Source: Streptomyces sp. NRRL S-646 (GTDB taxonomy: Bacteria > Actinomycetota > Actinomycetes > Streptomycetales > Streptomycetaceae). Taken from it: a stretch of 64,000 bases of DNA. The notes beneath the pieces were generated by a model. It was not told the DNA's origin and did not search any database. It was given only the letters and a program-made list of their open reading frames with translations. The position numbers were made by a program, and so were the translations under genes. Every line of letters starts with the position of its first letter. The stretch's first letter is position 1. Location of the stretch: positions 310,001 to 374,000 of the forward strand of contig NZ_JODC01000010.1 in assembly GCF_000720765.1 (NCBI RefSeq), written 5' to 3'. Positions 34,921 to 44,281 of the stretch are shown piece after piece.

Positions 34921-35769
34921 ATGATGGAGCTGAAGACGCCTTCCGTCGGGGTCGGGCAGACCGCGCTGTTCATCGCCTGGATGCGGCAACTGGAAAGCGA
35001 GCGTCCGGATCCGTTGTTCCGGGATCCGCTCGCCGCAGCGATGCTCGCGGCGCTGGCCGAGGACCCCGTCCTGGCCGACGTCGCCGCGGTGATCAAGCAG
35101 ACCCACACCAGTGCGGCGGGCTTCCCCACCTACTTCGCGGTCCGCACGCGCTTCTTCGACGACGAGATCCTCGCCGGGGTCCGCACCGGGATCCGCCAGG
35201 TCGTCACGCTCGCCGCCGGCGTCGACGGACGTACCGTACGGCTGGACCTGCCGTCCGGAACCCGCTGGTTCGAGGTCGAGCTGCCGGAGATGACGGAGTT
35301 CAAGGACGCCCTCATCGAGCGCTCCGGACTGCCACTGGCGTGTGAGCGCCACGGAGTCGCCGCGGACCTGCGCGAGGACTGGCAATCGGCGCTGCGAGCT
35401 GCGGGTTTCGATCCGGCGCAGCCGACCGTCTGGCTGATCGAGGGACTGCTCATGTACCTCACCGACGAGGCCGGCGAGGCGCTCCTGGCCGGTGTGAGCG
35501 GGCTGTCCGCGCCGGGCAGCAGGCTCATGCTGGAGCACCTCAAGGCGGCCATGCTCCAGGAGGAGGGCAGGCCGGTGCGCGAGCGGGTGGAGGAGCAGGG
35601 AGCCACCTGGCTGTCCGCGCGCGACGACCTCGAGCAGTGGCTCGGCGGCCACGGCTGGCAGGCCAGGGTGTACGCCGGTGACGACCCGCGCATCGGCCAC
35701 GGGCGCACGGTCGCGCCCCTGCCGGCGTGCTGGCTGACCACGGCGACACTCACCGGTCCTGCGGACTGA
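34921..35769 (+). CDS. LCM/TcmP-type SAM-dependent O-methyltransferase
   Basis: This roughly 282-residue protein belongs to the leucine carboxyl methyltransferase (PPM1/TcmP) family. It has VGQTALFIAWMRQLES and DPLAAAM near the N-terminus, a RTRFFDDEI segment, VVTLAAGVDGRTVRLDLP as the SAM loop, and the acidic WLIEGLLMYLT strand. TcmP-type members methylate carboxyl groups of aromatic polyketides. In this cluster, methyl ester formation on a phenazine carboxylate is a reasonable inference. GGGGAGG stands 5 nt upstream of the first ATG. The 258-nt upstream divergent region is AT-rich and holds an imperfect hairpin at 34814-34844. Confidence 0.82.
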   Translation: MMELKTPSVGVGQTALFIAWMRQLESERPDPLFRDPLAAAMLAALAEDPVLADVAAVIKQTHTSAAGFPTYFAVRTRFFDDEILAGVRTGIRQVVTLAAGVDGRTVRLDLPSGTRWFEVELPEMTEFKDALIERSGLPLACERHGVAADLREDWQSALRAAGFDPAQPTVWLIEGLLMYLTDEAGEALLAGVSGLSAPGSRLMLEHLKAAMLQEEGRPVRERVEEQGATWLSARDDLEQWLGGHGWQARVYAGDDPRIGHGRTVAPLPACWLTTATLTGPAD

Positions 35770-36071
35770 CCGGAACTCGACGGCCCCTGGCCGAGAAATT
35801 CGGAATTCGATATTCCGGTGTCGGCTTCATCGCCGGGGACTTGTTTTCCGCCACCGTGCGGAAACTTTTCCGGCGATTGGCCGAGACGGATCGTACGCCT
35901 CGGGTTTGCCGGAGGTGACGAAAGGGGAAAGAGTCGCGTTCGACGGCGCGCGACGTCTTTCCGTGAGGTTCATCTCACCGTTAATCGAGGCAACTTCGCC
36001 GCGGGTTATGGCGTCTGCCGGTGAAGGGTTTCCGATATTGCCCGACACCTCTCTTTTCCGGAAGGATTCCC
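35770..36071. promoter_or_regulatory. 302-nt noncoding stretch before the FAD monooxygenase gene
   Basis: No coding sequence is supported. It is AT-richer than its surroundings and contains the inverted repeat CGGAAT-N5-ATTCCG (35801-35817). A 12-mer CCGAGAAATTCG (35791-35802) recurs at 37592-37603 in the next leader. A promoter for the monooxygenase gene is expected but was not resolved. Confidence 0.4.
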
Positions 36072-37454
36072 ATGTCTGACGACACCGCACGCCCGCACGG
36101 CCCCAAGGAGCCGCGCGCCCGCAGCAGCGGGCACTGCGTGGTCCTCGGGGCGAGCATCGCCGGTCTCTTCGCGGCCCGGGTGCTGTCCGGCACGTTCGGC
36201 CGGGTCACGGTGGTCGACCGGGACGAGCTGCCGGCGGTGGACGACAACCGCCGTGGAGTGCCGCAGGGCCGGCACGCCCACGCGATCCTGCCCGCCGGCA
36301 CCCGGGGGCTGCAGGAGATGTTCCCCGGCCTGCTCGAGGAACTGGAGGCGGCGGGCGTCCCCGTGGTGCGCGAACCCACCGAGATGCACTTCGCACCCGG
36401 CGGCCATCTCCTGTGCCAGGAAGGCCGTTACGCCGACCCCACCCCCACCTACCAGCCGACCCGGCCCCAACTGGAGCGCCAAGTCCGGCTCCGGGTGGGG
36501 AAGTTGCCCGGGGTCGAGATCATCGACCGGTGCGAGGCGGCGGGACTGCTCAGCACCCCGGACGGCACCCGCGTCACCGGCGTACGCCTGGTGCGGCGGG
36601 ACGAGGGCACGGAGCGGGAGCTGGCCGCCGACCTCGTCGTCGACGCGACCGGCCGCGGCGGCCGCACCACCCGCTGGCTCGCCGACCTCGGCTACACACC
36701 GCCCCGCGAGGACAAGCTCGCCGTCGACATCAAGTACGTCAGCCGGAACCTGCGCCTGGCACCCGGCGCCCTCGGCCGCCGGAAGGTCGTGATTGTCGGC
36801 GCCGAACCGCAACGCCCCACCGGCGCCACCTTCCTCCAACACGGCGAGGACCACTGGATGCTCACCCTGATCGGCTACGGCGGCCACCACCCGCCGACCG
36901 ATCCCAGCGACTTCCTCGAGTTCGCCAAGCCCATCCTCCCCTCGGACGTCTTCGAGGCGCTGTGTGCCGCCCAGCCGCTCGACGATCTGGTGGCCCACCG
37001 CTACCCGGCGAGCGTCCGCCGCCGCTACGAACGCCTCGACCGCTTCCCCGAAGGGCTGCTCGTCTTCGGCGACGCGATCTGCAGCTTCAACCCCGTCTAC
37101 GGGCAGGGCATGTCGGCCGCCGCCCTCCAGGCCGAGGTCCTGCGCGAGTGTCTCGCCGGCGGGCCGGACCGGCTCGCCCACCGCTTCTTCCGGGCGGCCG
37201 CCCGCCGTATCGAGGTGGCCTGGCAGATGGCCGTCGGCAGCGACCTGGCGCTCCCCGAGGTCGCCGGACCCCGGCCGCTCCCGGTTCGCCTGACCAACGC
37301 CTACTTCGAGCGGCTGCTGACCGCCGCCGAGCGGGACCCGGCGCTCACCCAGGAGTTCGTCAAGGTCAGCTCGCTCCTGGCGTCCCCCCTGATCCTGCTC
37401 AACCCCGTCACTGTCGGCCGGGTGGTGCTCGGGAACCTGCTCCGACGCCCCTGA
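36072..37454 (+). CDS. FAD-dependent monooxygenase, aromatic hydroxylase type
   Basis: The 460-residue flavoprotein has an N-terminal dinucleotide-binding fold (CVVLGASIAGLFAARVL near residue 22), DLVVDATGRGGRTTRWL in the middle, and the second FAD motif LLVFGDAICSFNPVYGQGM near residue 330. These are the marks of group A flavin monooxygenases and related dehydrogenases. In context it is a candidate ring hydroxylase of the phenazine skeleton. ATG at 36072 has GGAAGGA 6 nt upstream and drops 17 unrelated residues from the longest frame. Confidence 0.85.
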   Translation: MSDDTARPHGPKEPRARSSGHCVVLGASIAGLFAARVLSGTFGRVTVVDRDELPAVDDNRRGVPQGRHAHAILPAGTRGLQEMFPGLLEELEAAGVPVVREPTEMHFAPGGHLLCQEGRYADPTPTYQPTRPQLERQVRLRVGKLPGVEIIDRCEAAGLLSTPDGTRVTGVRLVRRDEGTERELAADLVVDATGRGGRTTRWLADLGYTPPREDKLAVDIKYVSRNLRLAPGALGRRKVVIVGAEPQRPTGATFLQHGEDHWMLTLIGYGGHHPPTDPSDFLEFAKPILPSDVFEALCAAQPLDDLVAHRYPASVRRRYERLDRFPEGLLVFGDAICSFNPVYGQGMSAAALQAEVLRECLAGGPDRLAHRFFRAAARRIEVAWQMAVGSDLALPEVAGPRPLPVRLTNAYFERLLTAAERDPALTQEFVKVSSLLASPLILLNPVTVGRVVLGNLLRRP

Positions 37455-37552
37455 CAATGCACCCGTAAAACGCGGTCCGTAAAACGCGCCGCGTGGCTGA
37501 AACCTGCCAATTTTCGGCATTCTGAATTCCCGGTGAAGTAAAAAGTGAGTAC

Positions 37553-37582
37553 TTGACTTCCGGGTTTTCGGACCCATAGCGT
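37553..37582 (+). promoter_or_regulatory. Candidate HrdB-type promoter for the phz operon
   Basis: TTGACT (37553-37558) and TAGCGT (37577-37582) are separated by 18 nt. Both are close to the Streptomyces vegetative consensus (TTGACN, TAGRRT). Transcription should begin near 37590, about 30 nt before the monooxygenase ATG at 37620. Confidence 0.65.
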
Positions 37583-37619
37583 GCCGATCGTCCGAGAAAT
37601 TCGAAAGGAATGATTCGGA

Positions 37620-38828
37620 ATGACAAATTCCGTGATCCCTGTCGACGTACGGATTCCCGACCGTGCGGAACTCGTCGCACGGGCCGAAAGCCTGCGGGGC
37701 CTGCTGTGGGACGACGCCGTCGAGTGCGAGCGCGAGCGTCGGATTTCCGACCGGGTCGTCACCGCCATGACGGAGGCCGGGCTGCTGCGCCTGCAGACCC
37801 CGCGCCGTCTCGGCGGCTACGAGACGGACATGCGCACCCTCCTGGACGTCGCCACGGCGCTCGGCCGGGGCTGCCCGTCCGCCGCCTGGATCGCGGGCGT
37901 CCTGAACGCCGGCAACTTCATGGCCGCCCTGTTCCCGGCCGCCGCCGGCGACGAGGTCTGGGGCGACGACCCCGACGCCCGCTGCGCACTGGTCCTCGGC
38001 CTGCCCTCGCCCGCCGTGGAGCCGGTGGACGGCGGCCTGATCGTCAGCGGCGAGTGGGCGTACGTCTCCGGCTGTCTGCACGCCCAGTGGGTCAGCGCCC
38101 TGATCGCCGTACCGACCGACGGGGGCCGCCCCGACGTGCGGTTCGCCCTGCTGCCGGCCGACGAGGTCGCCGTGAAGGACACCTGGTACTTCGCCGGGAT
38201 GCGCGGCACCGGCTCCAACACCGTCGTCGCCGACCGGATCTTCGTGCCCGACCACCGGCTCGTGCCCTACCTGCCGATCCTCAACGGCGAGACCGACGGC
38301 GTCGTCGACCCGGCCCTGCCCTACCGCAACAGCCTGACCGGACTGTTCGCCATCGGACTGATCGGCGCGCTGATCGGCGGTGCCGAGGCCGCCCTCGACT
38401 TCGTCCGCGCCAAGGGCCCCACCCGGCCCGTGGCCGGCAGCACCTACCGCGACCAGACGCAGTCCCCGACCTTCCAGCTCGACCTCGCCGAGGCCACCTC
38501 GAAGATCGACACCGCCAAGCTCGTCGCCGCCCGCATCGCGGACACCGTCGACGAGCTCGCCCGGGCCGGTGTCAACGCCGACCTCACCGTCCGCGCCCGC
38601 AACCGCCTGGAGTCCGCGCAGGTCGGCCGGTTGTGCCGGGAGGCCGTCGACACCCTGCTCACCGCCCACGGCTCCTCCGCGTTCAACGAGTCCAACCCGC
38701 TGCAGCGGCTGTGGCGCGACATCAACGTCGGCAGCCGCCACGCCGGCTTCGGCATGGGCATCCCCGAGCAGGTCTACGGCCGCGCCCTCGTCGGCGGCGA
38801 CCCGCGCGACATCAGCTTCATCGTCTGA
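37620..38828 (+). CDS. Acyl-CoA dehydrogenase-fold flavin-dependent monooxygenase (two-component, group D)
   Basis: This 402-residue protein resembles the HsaA/ActVA-ORF5-like oxygenases, not fatty-acid dehydrogenases. It contains RLGGYETDMRTLLDVATALGRGCPSAAWIAGVL, SGEWAYVSGC, and the flavin pocket WYFAGMRGTGSNTVVADRIFVP. The C-terminal helices are acyl-CoA-dehydrogenase-like (NPLQRLWRDINVGSRHAGFG). Such enzymes use reduced flavin from a separate reductase, and a flavin reductase gene is present in the same operon at 44950. It is the best candidate for ring hydroxylation of the phenazine. It leads the core phz operon behind a good promoter. Confidence 0.85.
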   Translation: MTNSVIPVDVRIPDRAELVARAESLRGLLWDDAVECERERRISDRVVTAMTEAGLLRLQTPRRLGGYETDMRTLLDVATALGRGCPSAAWIAGVLNAGNFMAALFPAAAGDEVWGDDPDARCALVLGLPSPAVEPVDGGLIVSGEWAYVSGCLHAQWVSALIAVPTDGGRPDVRFALLPADEVAVKDTWYFAGMRGTGSNTVVADRIFVPDHRLVPYLPILNGETDGVVDPALPYRNSLTGLFAIGLIGALIGGAEAALDFVRAKGPTRPVAGSTYRDQTQSPTFQLDLAEATSKIDTAKLVAARIADTVDELARAGVNADLTVRARNRLESAQVGRLCREAVDTLLTAHGSSAFNESNPLQRLWRDINVGSRHAGFGMGIPEQVYGRALVGGDPRDISFIV

Positions 38829-38864
38829 ACCCGCACCTCAAACCCCCCACCGTTAAGGACACGC

Positions 38865-39344
38865 ATGTCTGACAGTCGAATACCCACCGACCAGACCGAA
38901 CTGCGCGCCCACAACCGGGCGATCGTCGAGCAGTACATGAACACCCGTGGCGAGGACCGGCTCCGTCGCCACCTGCTGTTCACCGAGGACGGCACGGGCG
39001 GCCTGTGGACCACGGAGAGCGGCGAACCGATCGTCATCCGCGGCCGGGACCGGCTGGGCGAGCACGCCGTCTGGTCGCTCAAGTGCTTCCCCGACTGGGC
39101 CTGGACCAACATCGAGATCTTCGACACCCAGGACCCGAACCGCTTCTGGGTCGAATGCGACGGCGAGGGAAAGATTCTCTTCCCCGGATATCCGGACGGG
39201 TACTACCGGAATCACTTCCTGCACTCCTTCCTCTTCGAGGAAGGAAAAATCAGGCAGCAGCGCGAGTTCATGAATCCCTGCCAGCAGTTCAAGGCTCTGG
39301 GAATCGACGTCCCGCGCGTCCAGCGTGAAGGAATCCCGACCTGA
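38865..39344 (+). CDS. phzB: PhzB, phenazine-forming condensation protein
   Basis: This 159-residue NTF2-like protein carries the family block SLKCFPDWAWTNIEIFDTQD and PNRFWVECDGEGKI. The terminal REFMNPCQQFKALGI contains the conserved Glu (about E134), and the last residues are REGIPT. PhzA/B catalyses the head-to-tail condensation of two PhzF products to form the tricyclic scaffold. Only one copy exists here, whereas pseudomonads have phzA and phzB. It starts 36 nt after the monooxygenase stop. Confidence 0.95.
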   Translation: MSDSRIPTDQTELRAHNRAIVEQYMNTRGEDRLRRHLLFTEDGTGGLWTTESGEPIVIRGRDRLGEHAVWSLKCFPDWAWTNIEIFDTQDPNRFWVECDGEGKILFPGYPDGYYRNHFLHSFLFEEGKIRQQREFMNPCQQFKALGIDVPRVQREGIPT

Positions 39345-39413
39345 CGCGGCGCCCCGCACAGGCGGCCCGTCATAACCCGAACGTAAACCCTCTCCGTCCA
39401 CGGGGGAATTGTT

Positions 39414-40613
39414 GTGGGACAAGCACTGTCCGAAATGCACAGGGCCGAAATCCAGCGGGCCAAGGCCCTGCAACAGCCCGAGTGGCCCGACCCCGCCCAG
39501 GTCCAGCGGGTGCGGGAGATCCTCGGCTCCCGGCCTCCGCTGGTCCGCTTCGACGACGTCCGCACTCTGCGCTCGCTGCTCGCGTCCGTCACCACGGGCG
39601 AGGCGCTCGTGGTCCAGGCGGGCGACTGCGCCGAGGACCCGGAGGAGTGCACGGCCGAGCACGTACGCCGTAAGACCGCGGTGCTCGACCTGCTGGCCAG
39701 CACCCTGAAGATGCTCACCGGCAAGCCCGTCCTGCGGGTGGGACGGATGGCCGGCCAGTTCGCCAAGCCCCGCTCCAACAACTACGAGCAGATCGGCGAA
39801 CAGGCCCTGCCCGTCTACCGCGGGCACATGGTCAACAGCCCCGAGCCCGACCCCGAGAGCCGCCGCCCCGACCCGCTGCGCATCCTCACCGGCTACATGG
39901 CGGCCGGCGACATCGTCGAACACCTCGGCTGGCGCGCCCCCGCACTGCGCGCCTGGCCCGGCATCGAGCCCCTGGTGTGGACGAGCCACGAGGCGCTCCT
40001 GCTCGACTACGAGGTGCCGATGATCCGCGAACTCGGCGACTCCACCCGCTGGTTGGGGTCCACCCACTGGCCGTGGATCGGCGAGCGCACCCGTCAGCTC
40101 GACGGCGCCCACGTCGACCTGCTCGCGGATGTGGTGAACCCGGTCGCCTGCAAGGTCGGCCCCTCCATGACGGTCGAGGAGATCACCTCGCTGTGCGAGC
40201 GTCTCGACCCGCTGCGCGAACCCGGCCGGCTCACCCTGATCTCCCGCATGGGCGCCGACACGGTCGGCGAGCGGCTGCCGTCGCTGGTGGCGGCGGTCCG
40301 CTCCGCGGGCCACCCGGTGATCTGGCTGTGCGACCCTATGCACGGCAACACCATCACCGCGCCCGGCGGCAAGAAGACCCGGCTGCTGACCACCATGGCC
40401 CGCGAGGTCCAGGGCTTCGGCCACGCGGTCGCGGCGGCCGGCGGCGTCGCGGGCGGGCTCCACCTGGAGACCACCCCGGACGACGTGGCCGAGTGCGCAG
40501 CCGACGCCTCGGCACTCGGCCGGATCGGCGAGCGGCACACCACCTTCTGCGACCCGCGCCTCAACTCCCGGCAGGCCGTCTCCCTGGTCACGGCCTGGGC
40601 CGACGCCCTGTGA
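39414..40613 (+). CDS. phzC: PhzC, type II DAHP synthase
   Basis: The 399-residue plant-type 3-deoxy-arabino-heptulosonate-7-phosphate synthase feeds the shikimate pathway. It shows [22 protein letters not shown](N), [10 protein letters not shown], and CDPMHGNT, the metal and substrate-binding blocks of type II enzymes. Cluster-borne copies boost chorismate supply and are usually less feedback-inhibited. GTG at 39414 follows GGGGGAA by 6 nt. It stops 14 nt before phzD. Confidence 0.95.
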   Translation: MGQALSEMHRAEIQRAKALQQPEWPDPAQVQRVREILGSRPPLVRFDDVRTLRSLLASVTTGEALVVQAGDCAEDPEECTAEHVRRKTAVLDLLASTLKMLTGKPVLRVGRMAGQFAKPRSNNYEQIGEQALPVYRGHMVNSPEPDPESRRPDPLRILTGYMAAGDIVEHLGWRAPALRAWPGIEPLVWTSHEALLLDYEVPMIRELGDSTRWLGSTHWPWIGERTRQLDGAHVDLLADVVNPVACKVGPSMTVEEITSLCERLDPLREPGRLTLISRMGADTVGERLPSLVAAVRSAGHPVIWLCDPMHGNTITAPGGKKTRLLTTMAREVQGFGHAVAAAGGVAGGLHLETTPDDVAECAADASALGRIGERHTTFCDPRLNSRQAVSLVTAWADAL

Positions 40614-40627
40614 AAGGAGCTCCCCCC

Positions 40628-41251
40628 ATGCCCGGCCTACCGCCCATCGCGCCGTACCACCTGCCCACCCCGGCGAGCCTGCCGCAGAACGTGGCGGACT
40701 GGACCCCGGACCCGGACCGCGCCGTCCTGCTGGTCCACGACATGCAGCGCTACTTCCTGCGCGCCCTGCCCGACCCGCTCCGAACCGAACTCATTGACAA
40801 CGCTGCCATGTTGCGCGGACGGGCCGCCGCCCTCGGCGTCCCCGTGGCCTACACCGCGCAGCCCGGCCGGATGACCGACGAACAGCGCGGCCTGCTGAGG
40901 GACTTCTGGGGCCCGGGCATGCGCACCGACCCCGCCGACCGTGAGGTGACCGGAAAGCTGGCGCCCGCCGAGGAGGACTGGGTGCTCACCAAGTGGCGCT
41001 ACAGCGCCTTCTTCCGCTCCGACCTCCTCGACCGTATGCGCGCGGCGGGCCGCGATCAGCTCGTCCTGTGCGGGGTGTACGCGCACGTCGGCGTCCTCGC
41101 CACCGCCCTGGAGGCCTACACCAACGACATCCAGGCCTTCCTCGCCGCCGACGCGCTCGGCGACTTCTCCGAGGACCACCACCGGCTCGCCCTGGACTAC
41201 GCGGCCCAGCGCTGCGCGGTGGTCCTCCCGTCCGCGGAGGTGTTCGCATGA
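40628..41251 (+). CDS. phzD: PhzD, isochorismatase-type ADIC hydrolase
   Basis: This 207-residue enzyme cleaves 2-amino-2-desoxyisochorismate to trans-2,3-dihydro-3-hydroxyanthranilate (DHHA). The catalytic residues align exactly with PhzD of Pseudomonas: Asp38 in VHDMQ and Lys122 in LTKWRYSAF. The usual cysteine-hydrolase nucleophile position reads CGVYAHVGV, as in other PhzD proteins. ATGA overlap with phzE indicates coupling. Confidence 0.96.
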   Translation: MPGLPPIAPYHLPTPASLPQNVADWTPDPDRAVLLVHDMQRYFLRALPDPLRTELIDNAAMLRGRAAALGVPVAYTAQPGRMTDEQRGLLRDFWGPGMRTDPADREVTGKLAPAEEDWVLTKWRYSAFFRSDLLDRMRAAGRDQLVLCGVYAHVGVLATALEAYTNDIQAFLAADALGDFSEDHHRLALDYAAQRCAVVLPSAEVFA

Positions 41252-43134
41252 GTGCACCGCACGGCGATCTCCTGGGCCGGGTACTGGACCTCCAGGTCCC
41301 CGCCTTCGCCCTCCTGCACCGGCCCGAGACCGGCGTCCCGGACACCGTCGACATCCTCGTCGGCGATGTGACGCTGCCCCGGACACTGGCCGGCATCCCC
41401 CTCACCGCGAACTCCGGCGCCGACGACACCGAGCACGACGTCCTGGTCGTGGTGCCCTACCGGCAGCTCACCGAGCGCGGGTTCACCGCCCCCGACGACA
41501 GCGCTCCCCTCGTCGCGCTGTCCGTCACCGCGCAGGACCGGGTGCCCCTGCCCGAACTCCTGCTGCGGCTCCCGGACACACCGACGTCCGTGACCGCGCA
41601 CGGCTTCGACGTCGACGACGAGCGGTACGCCGAGACCGTGCGCCGGGTCGTCGCCGACGAGATCGGCACCGGCGAGGGCGCCAACTTCGTCGTCAAGCGG
41701 TCCTTCCTGGCCGACATCGGCGACTACTCGCTCCGGGACGCGCTGGTGTTCTTCCGCCGGCTGCTGGAGCGCGAGCAGGGCGTGTACTGGACGTTCGTCA
41801 TCCACACCGGCGAACGCACCTTCGTCGGGGCCACGCCCGAGCGGCACATCTCGGTGAGCGGCGGGAGCGCGGTGATGAACCCGATCAGCGGCACCTACCG
41901 CTACCCGCCGGCCGGCCCCACCCTCCAGGGGGTCACCGAGTTCCTCGCCGACCCCAAGGAGACCGACGAGCTGTACATGGTCGTCGACGAGGAACTGAAG
42001 ATGATGGCCCGCATCTGCGAGGGCGGCGGCCGGGTCCTCGGCCCCTACCTCAAGGAGATGGCCCGCCTCGCCCACACCGAGTACTTCATCGAGGGCCGCA
42101 CCGACCGCGACGTGCGCGACATCCTGCGCGAGACCCTGTTCGCCCCGACCGTCACCGGCAGTCCGCTGGAGAGCGCCGCCCGCGTCATCGCCAAGTACGA
42201 GCCGGAGGGCCGCGGCTACTACAGCGGTGTGGCCGCGCTGATCGGCCACGACCGAGGCGGCGAGCGCGCTCTCGACTCGGCCATCCTCATCCGCACGGCC
42301 GACATCGACACCACCGGTCGCGTCCGCATCGGTGTGGGCGCCACTCTGGTACGGCACTCCGACCCGCACTCGGAGGTCGCCGAGACCCGCGCCAAGGCGG
42401 CCGGCCTGCTCGGCGCCCTGGAGTCCGGCCGGGGCGTCCGCTACGGCAGCCATCCGGACGTCCGTGCCGCCCTGGACCGCCGCAACGACGGCATCGCGGA
42501 GTTCTGGCTGAAGAACAACCGCCGACCACGCCACGCCATACCGGAGTTGACGGGACTGAGCGCCCTGGTCGTCGACGCGGAGGACACCTTCACCGCGATG
42601 ATCGGACACCAGCTCCGCGCGCTGGGCCTGGAGGTGACGGTACGTCGCTTCGACGAGCCGTACGCCTTCGACGGCCATGACCTCGTCGTCATGGGCCCGG
42701 GCCCCGGCGACCCCCGGGCGGCCGACGAGCCCAAGATCGACCATCTCCGCACGGCGATCGGTCAACTCCTGGCCGAACGCCGGCCGTTCGTCGCCGTATG
42801 CCTCAGTCACCAGGTGCTCAGCCTGAGCCTCGGCCTCGAACTGGTGCGCCGGGACGTGCCGAACCAGGGGGTGCAGCAGGAGATCGACCTGTTCGGCAGC
42901 CGGGAACGCGTCGGCTTCTACAACACGTTCGCCGCCCGCAGCGCCGAGGACAAGCTGGACCTCCTGGGGACCGGGCTCGTGGAAGTCAGCCGGGACCCGG
43001 TGACCCGGGAGGTGCACGCTCTGCGCGGGCCGGGCTTCGCCTCGATGCAGTTCCACGCCGAATCGGTGCTCACCGTCGACGGACCGCGCATCGTCGGCGG
43101 CATCATCCGGGAGGTGCTCGGCCGTGCGGGTTGA
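41248..43134 (+). CDS. phzE: PhzE, ADIC synthase (fused synthase and glutamine amidotransferase)
   Basis: This 628-residue enzyme converts chorismate and glutamine to 2-amino-2-desoxyisochorismate. The N-terminal chorismate-utilising domain has [36 protein letters not shown], and [11 protein letters not shown]. The C-terminal class I amidotransferase (from about 430) has MGPGPGDPR, nucleophile Cys in VCLSHQVLS and FHAES. The fusion order matches phenazine PhzE and not tryptophan anthranilate synthase. The ATG at 41248 overlaps the phzD stop. Confidence 0.96.
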   Translation: MSAPHGDLLGRVLDLQVPAFALLHRPETGVPDTVDILVGDVTLPRTLAGIPLTANSGADDTEHDVLVVVPYRQLTERGFTAPDDSAPLVALSVTAQDRVPLPELLLRLPDTPTSVTAHGFDVDDERYAETVRRVVADEIGTGEGANFVVKRSFLADIGDYSLRDALVFFRRLLEREQGVYWTFVIHTGERTFVGATPERHISVSGGSAVMNPISGTYRYPPAGPTLQGVTEFLADPKETDELYMVVDEELKMMARICEGGGRVLGPYLKEMARLAHTEYFIEGRTDRDVRDILRETLFAPTVTGSPLESAARVIAKYEPEGRGYYSGVAALIGHDRGGERALDSAILIRTADIDTTGRVRIGVGATLVRHSDPHSEVAETRAKAAGLLGALESGRGVRYGSHPDVRAALDRRNDGIAEFWLKNNRRPRHAIPELTGLSALVVDAEDTFTAMIGHQLRALGLEVTVRRFDEPYAFDGHDLVVMGPGPGDPRAADEPKIDHLRTAIGQLLAERRPFVAVCLSHQVLSLSLGLELVRRDVPNQGVQQEIDLFGSRERVGFYNTFAARSAEDKLDLLGTGLVEVSRDPVTREVHALRGPGFASMQFHAESVLTVDGPRIVGGIIREVLGRAG

Positions 43135-43435
43135 CATCGCCTGGTGGGACCTCGACGGCACCGGGCAGACCATCGACTCGCTGCGCGCGGACCTCGGCGA
43201 CGGAGCGGTCGCCGAGTGGAAGGACGTACCGGGGCTGCGGCTGAAGCTGTGGCTGGCGGACCGGGAGTCCAACCGGTGGGGCGCGGTGATGCTGTGGGAG
43301 GCGGACCGCCCGGACGAGCTGCCGCCCAACCGGGCCGCGCAGCTGATCGGCGGCCCGCCCACGCACCGCGGCCGCTTCGACGTCCAGGCAACGGCAGCTA
43401 CTCGGGGGGTTGAGCAACCGTGCACGAATACATAG
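43124..43435 (+). CDS. Small YdhR/ABM-like alpha-beta barrel protein between phzE and phzF
   Basis: The 103-residue protein starts with a GTG overlapping the phzE 3' end by 11 nt and overlaps the phzF start by 16 nt, so it is firmly part of the operon. The core (GLRLKLWLADRESNRWGAVMLWEADRP ... FDVQA) resembles the dimeric ferredoxin-like YdhR/ABM monooxygenase-like family by pattern only. Such small proteins can bind or oxidise aromatic intermediates. No phz operon I know has a gene here, so its role in phenazine formation is open. The last 15 residues lie in the overlap with phzF and appear not conserved. Confidence 0.65.
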   Translation: MRVDIAWWDLDGTGQTIDSLRADLGDGAVAEWKDVPGLRLKLWLADRESNRWGAVMLWEADRPDELPPNRAAQLIGGPPTHRGRFDVQATAATRGVEQPCTNT

Positions 43436-44253
43436 TCGTCGACGCCTTCGCGCGCACCCCGCTCGAAGGCAACCCGGTGGCGGTGTTCTTCGACGCCGCC
43501 GACCTGAGCGCCGAGCTGATGCAGCGCATCGCCCGGGAGATGAACCTCTCCGAGGTGACCTTCGTCCTGCCGGCCGAGCAGGGCGGTGACGCCCGTATCC
43601 GCATCTTCACGCCGGTCAACGAGCTGCCGTTCGCGGGCCATCCGCTGCTCGGCACGGCGGTGGCGCTGGGCCGCACGCTCAAGGAGGACCGGCTGCGGCT
43701 GGAGACCGCCATGGGCGTCATCCCCTTCGAACTCGCCCACGACGAGGACGCGTCGACCGTACGCATGCAACAGCCCGTGCCCACCTGGGAGCCGTACGAA
43801 CACCGTGACGAGCTCCTCGCGGCGCTCGGGGTCGAGGAGACGATCGCGCCCGTCGAGATCTACCGCAACGGGCCCCGGCACGTCTTCGTGGGCGTCGGGA
43901 GCGTGGCCGCGCTGTCCGCCCTCCGGCCCGACCACCGCGCCCTGAGCGCCTTCCCGGACATGGCCGCGAACTGTTTCGCCGGTTCGGGCACCCACTGGCG
44001 GGCCCGTATGTTCTCGCCCGCCTACGGCGTGGTCGAGGACGCCGCGACGGGCTCGGCAGCCGGCCCCCTCGCCATCCACCTGGCCCGGCACCGACTGGCC
44101 GAGTACGGGCGGCAGTTGGAGGTCCTCCAGGGCGTCGAGATGGGCCGTCCCTCCCTCATGCTCGCCACCGCGGAGGGCACCGGCGACACGGTCCGCTCGG
44201 TCGAGGTCGGCGGCCACGGCGTCGTCGCCGCGCACGGCACCCTCCGCGTCTGA
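43420..44253 (+). CDS. phzF: PhzF, DHHA isomerase
   Basis: This 277-residue diaminopimelate-epimerase-fold enzyme isomerises DHHA to the reactive ketone. The catalytic Glu45 sits in MNLSEVTFV, His74 in FAGHPLLGTA, and Asp207/Ser212 in VEDAATGSAAG, equivalent to D208/S213 of Pseudomonas PhzF. The GTG at 43420 begins at the standard MHEYIVVDAF. It overlaps the small gene upstream. Confidence 0.96.
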   Translation: MHEYIVVDAFARTPLEGNPVAVFFDAADLSAELMQRIAREMNLSEVTFVLPAEQGGDARIRIFTPVNELPFAGHPLLGTAVALGRTLKEDRLRLETAMGVIPFELAHDEDASTVRMQQPVPTWEPYEHRDELLAALGVEETIAPVEIYRNGPRHVFVGVGSVAALSALRPDHRALSAFPDMAANCFAGSGTHWRARMFSPAYGVVEDAATGSAAGPLAIHLARHRLAEYGRQLEVLQGVEMGRPSLMLATAEGTGDTVRSVEVGGHGVVAAHGTLRV

Positions 44254-44281
44254 ACCCGCGTTCAACCTCCGTGAGGAACTC

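Noticed and set aside
36006..38741. 911-codon minus-strand frame
   Set aside because: It is a shadow of the FAD monooxygenase and the ACAD-fold oxygenase, which have clear family motifs and third-position GC bias on the + strand.
39326..39337. Third copy of the GAAGGAATCC part of the shared element
   Set aside because: It lies in phzB and encodes the conserved EGIP residues; the CCGGCG and GGCTGGAG parts are missing.
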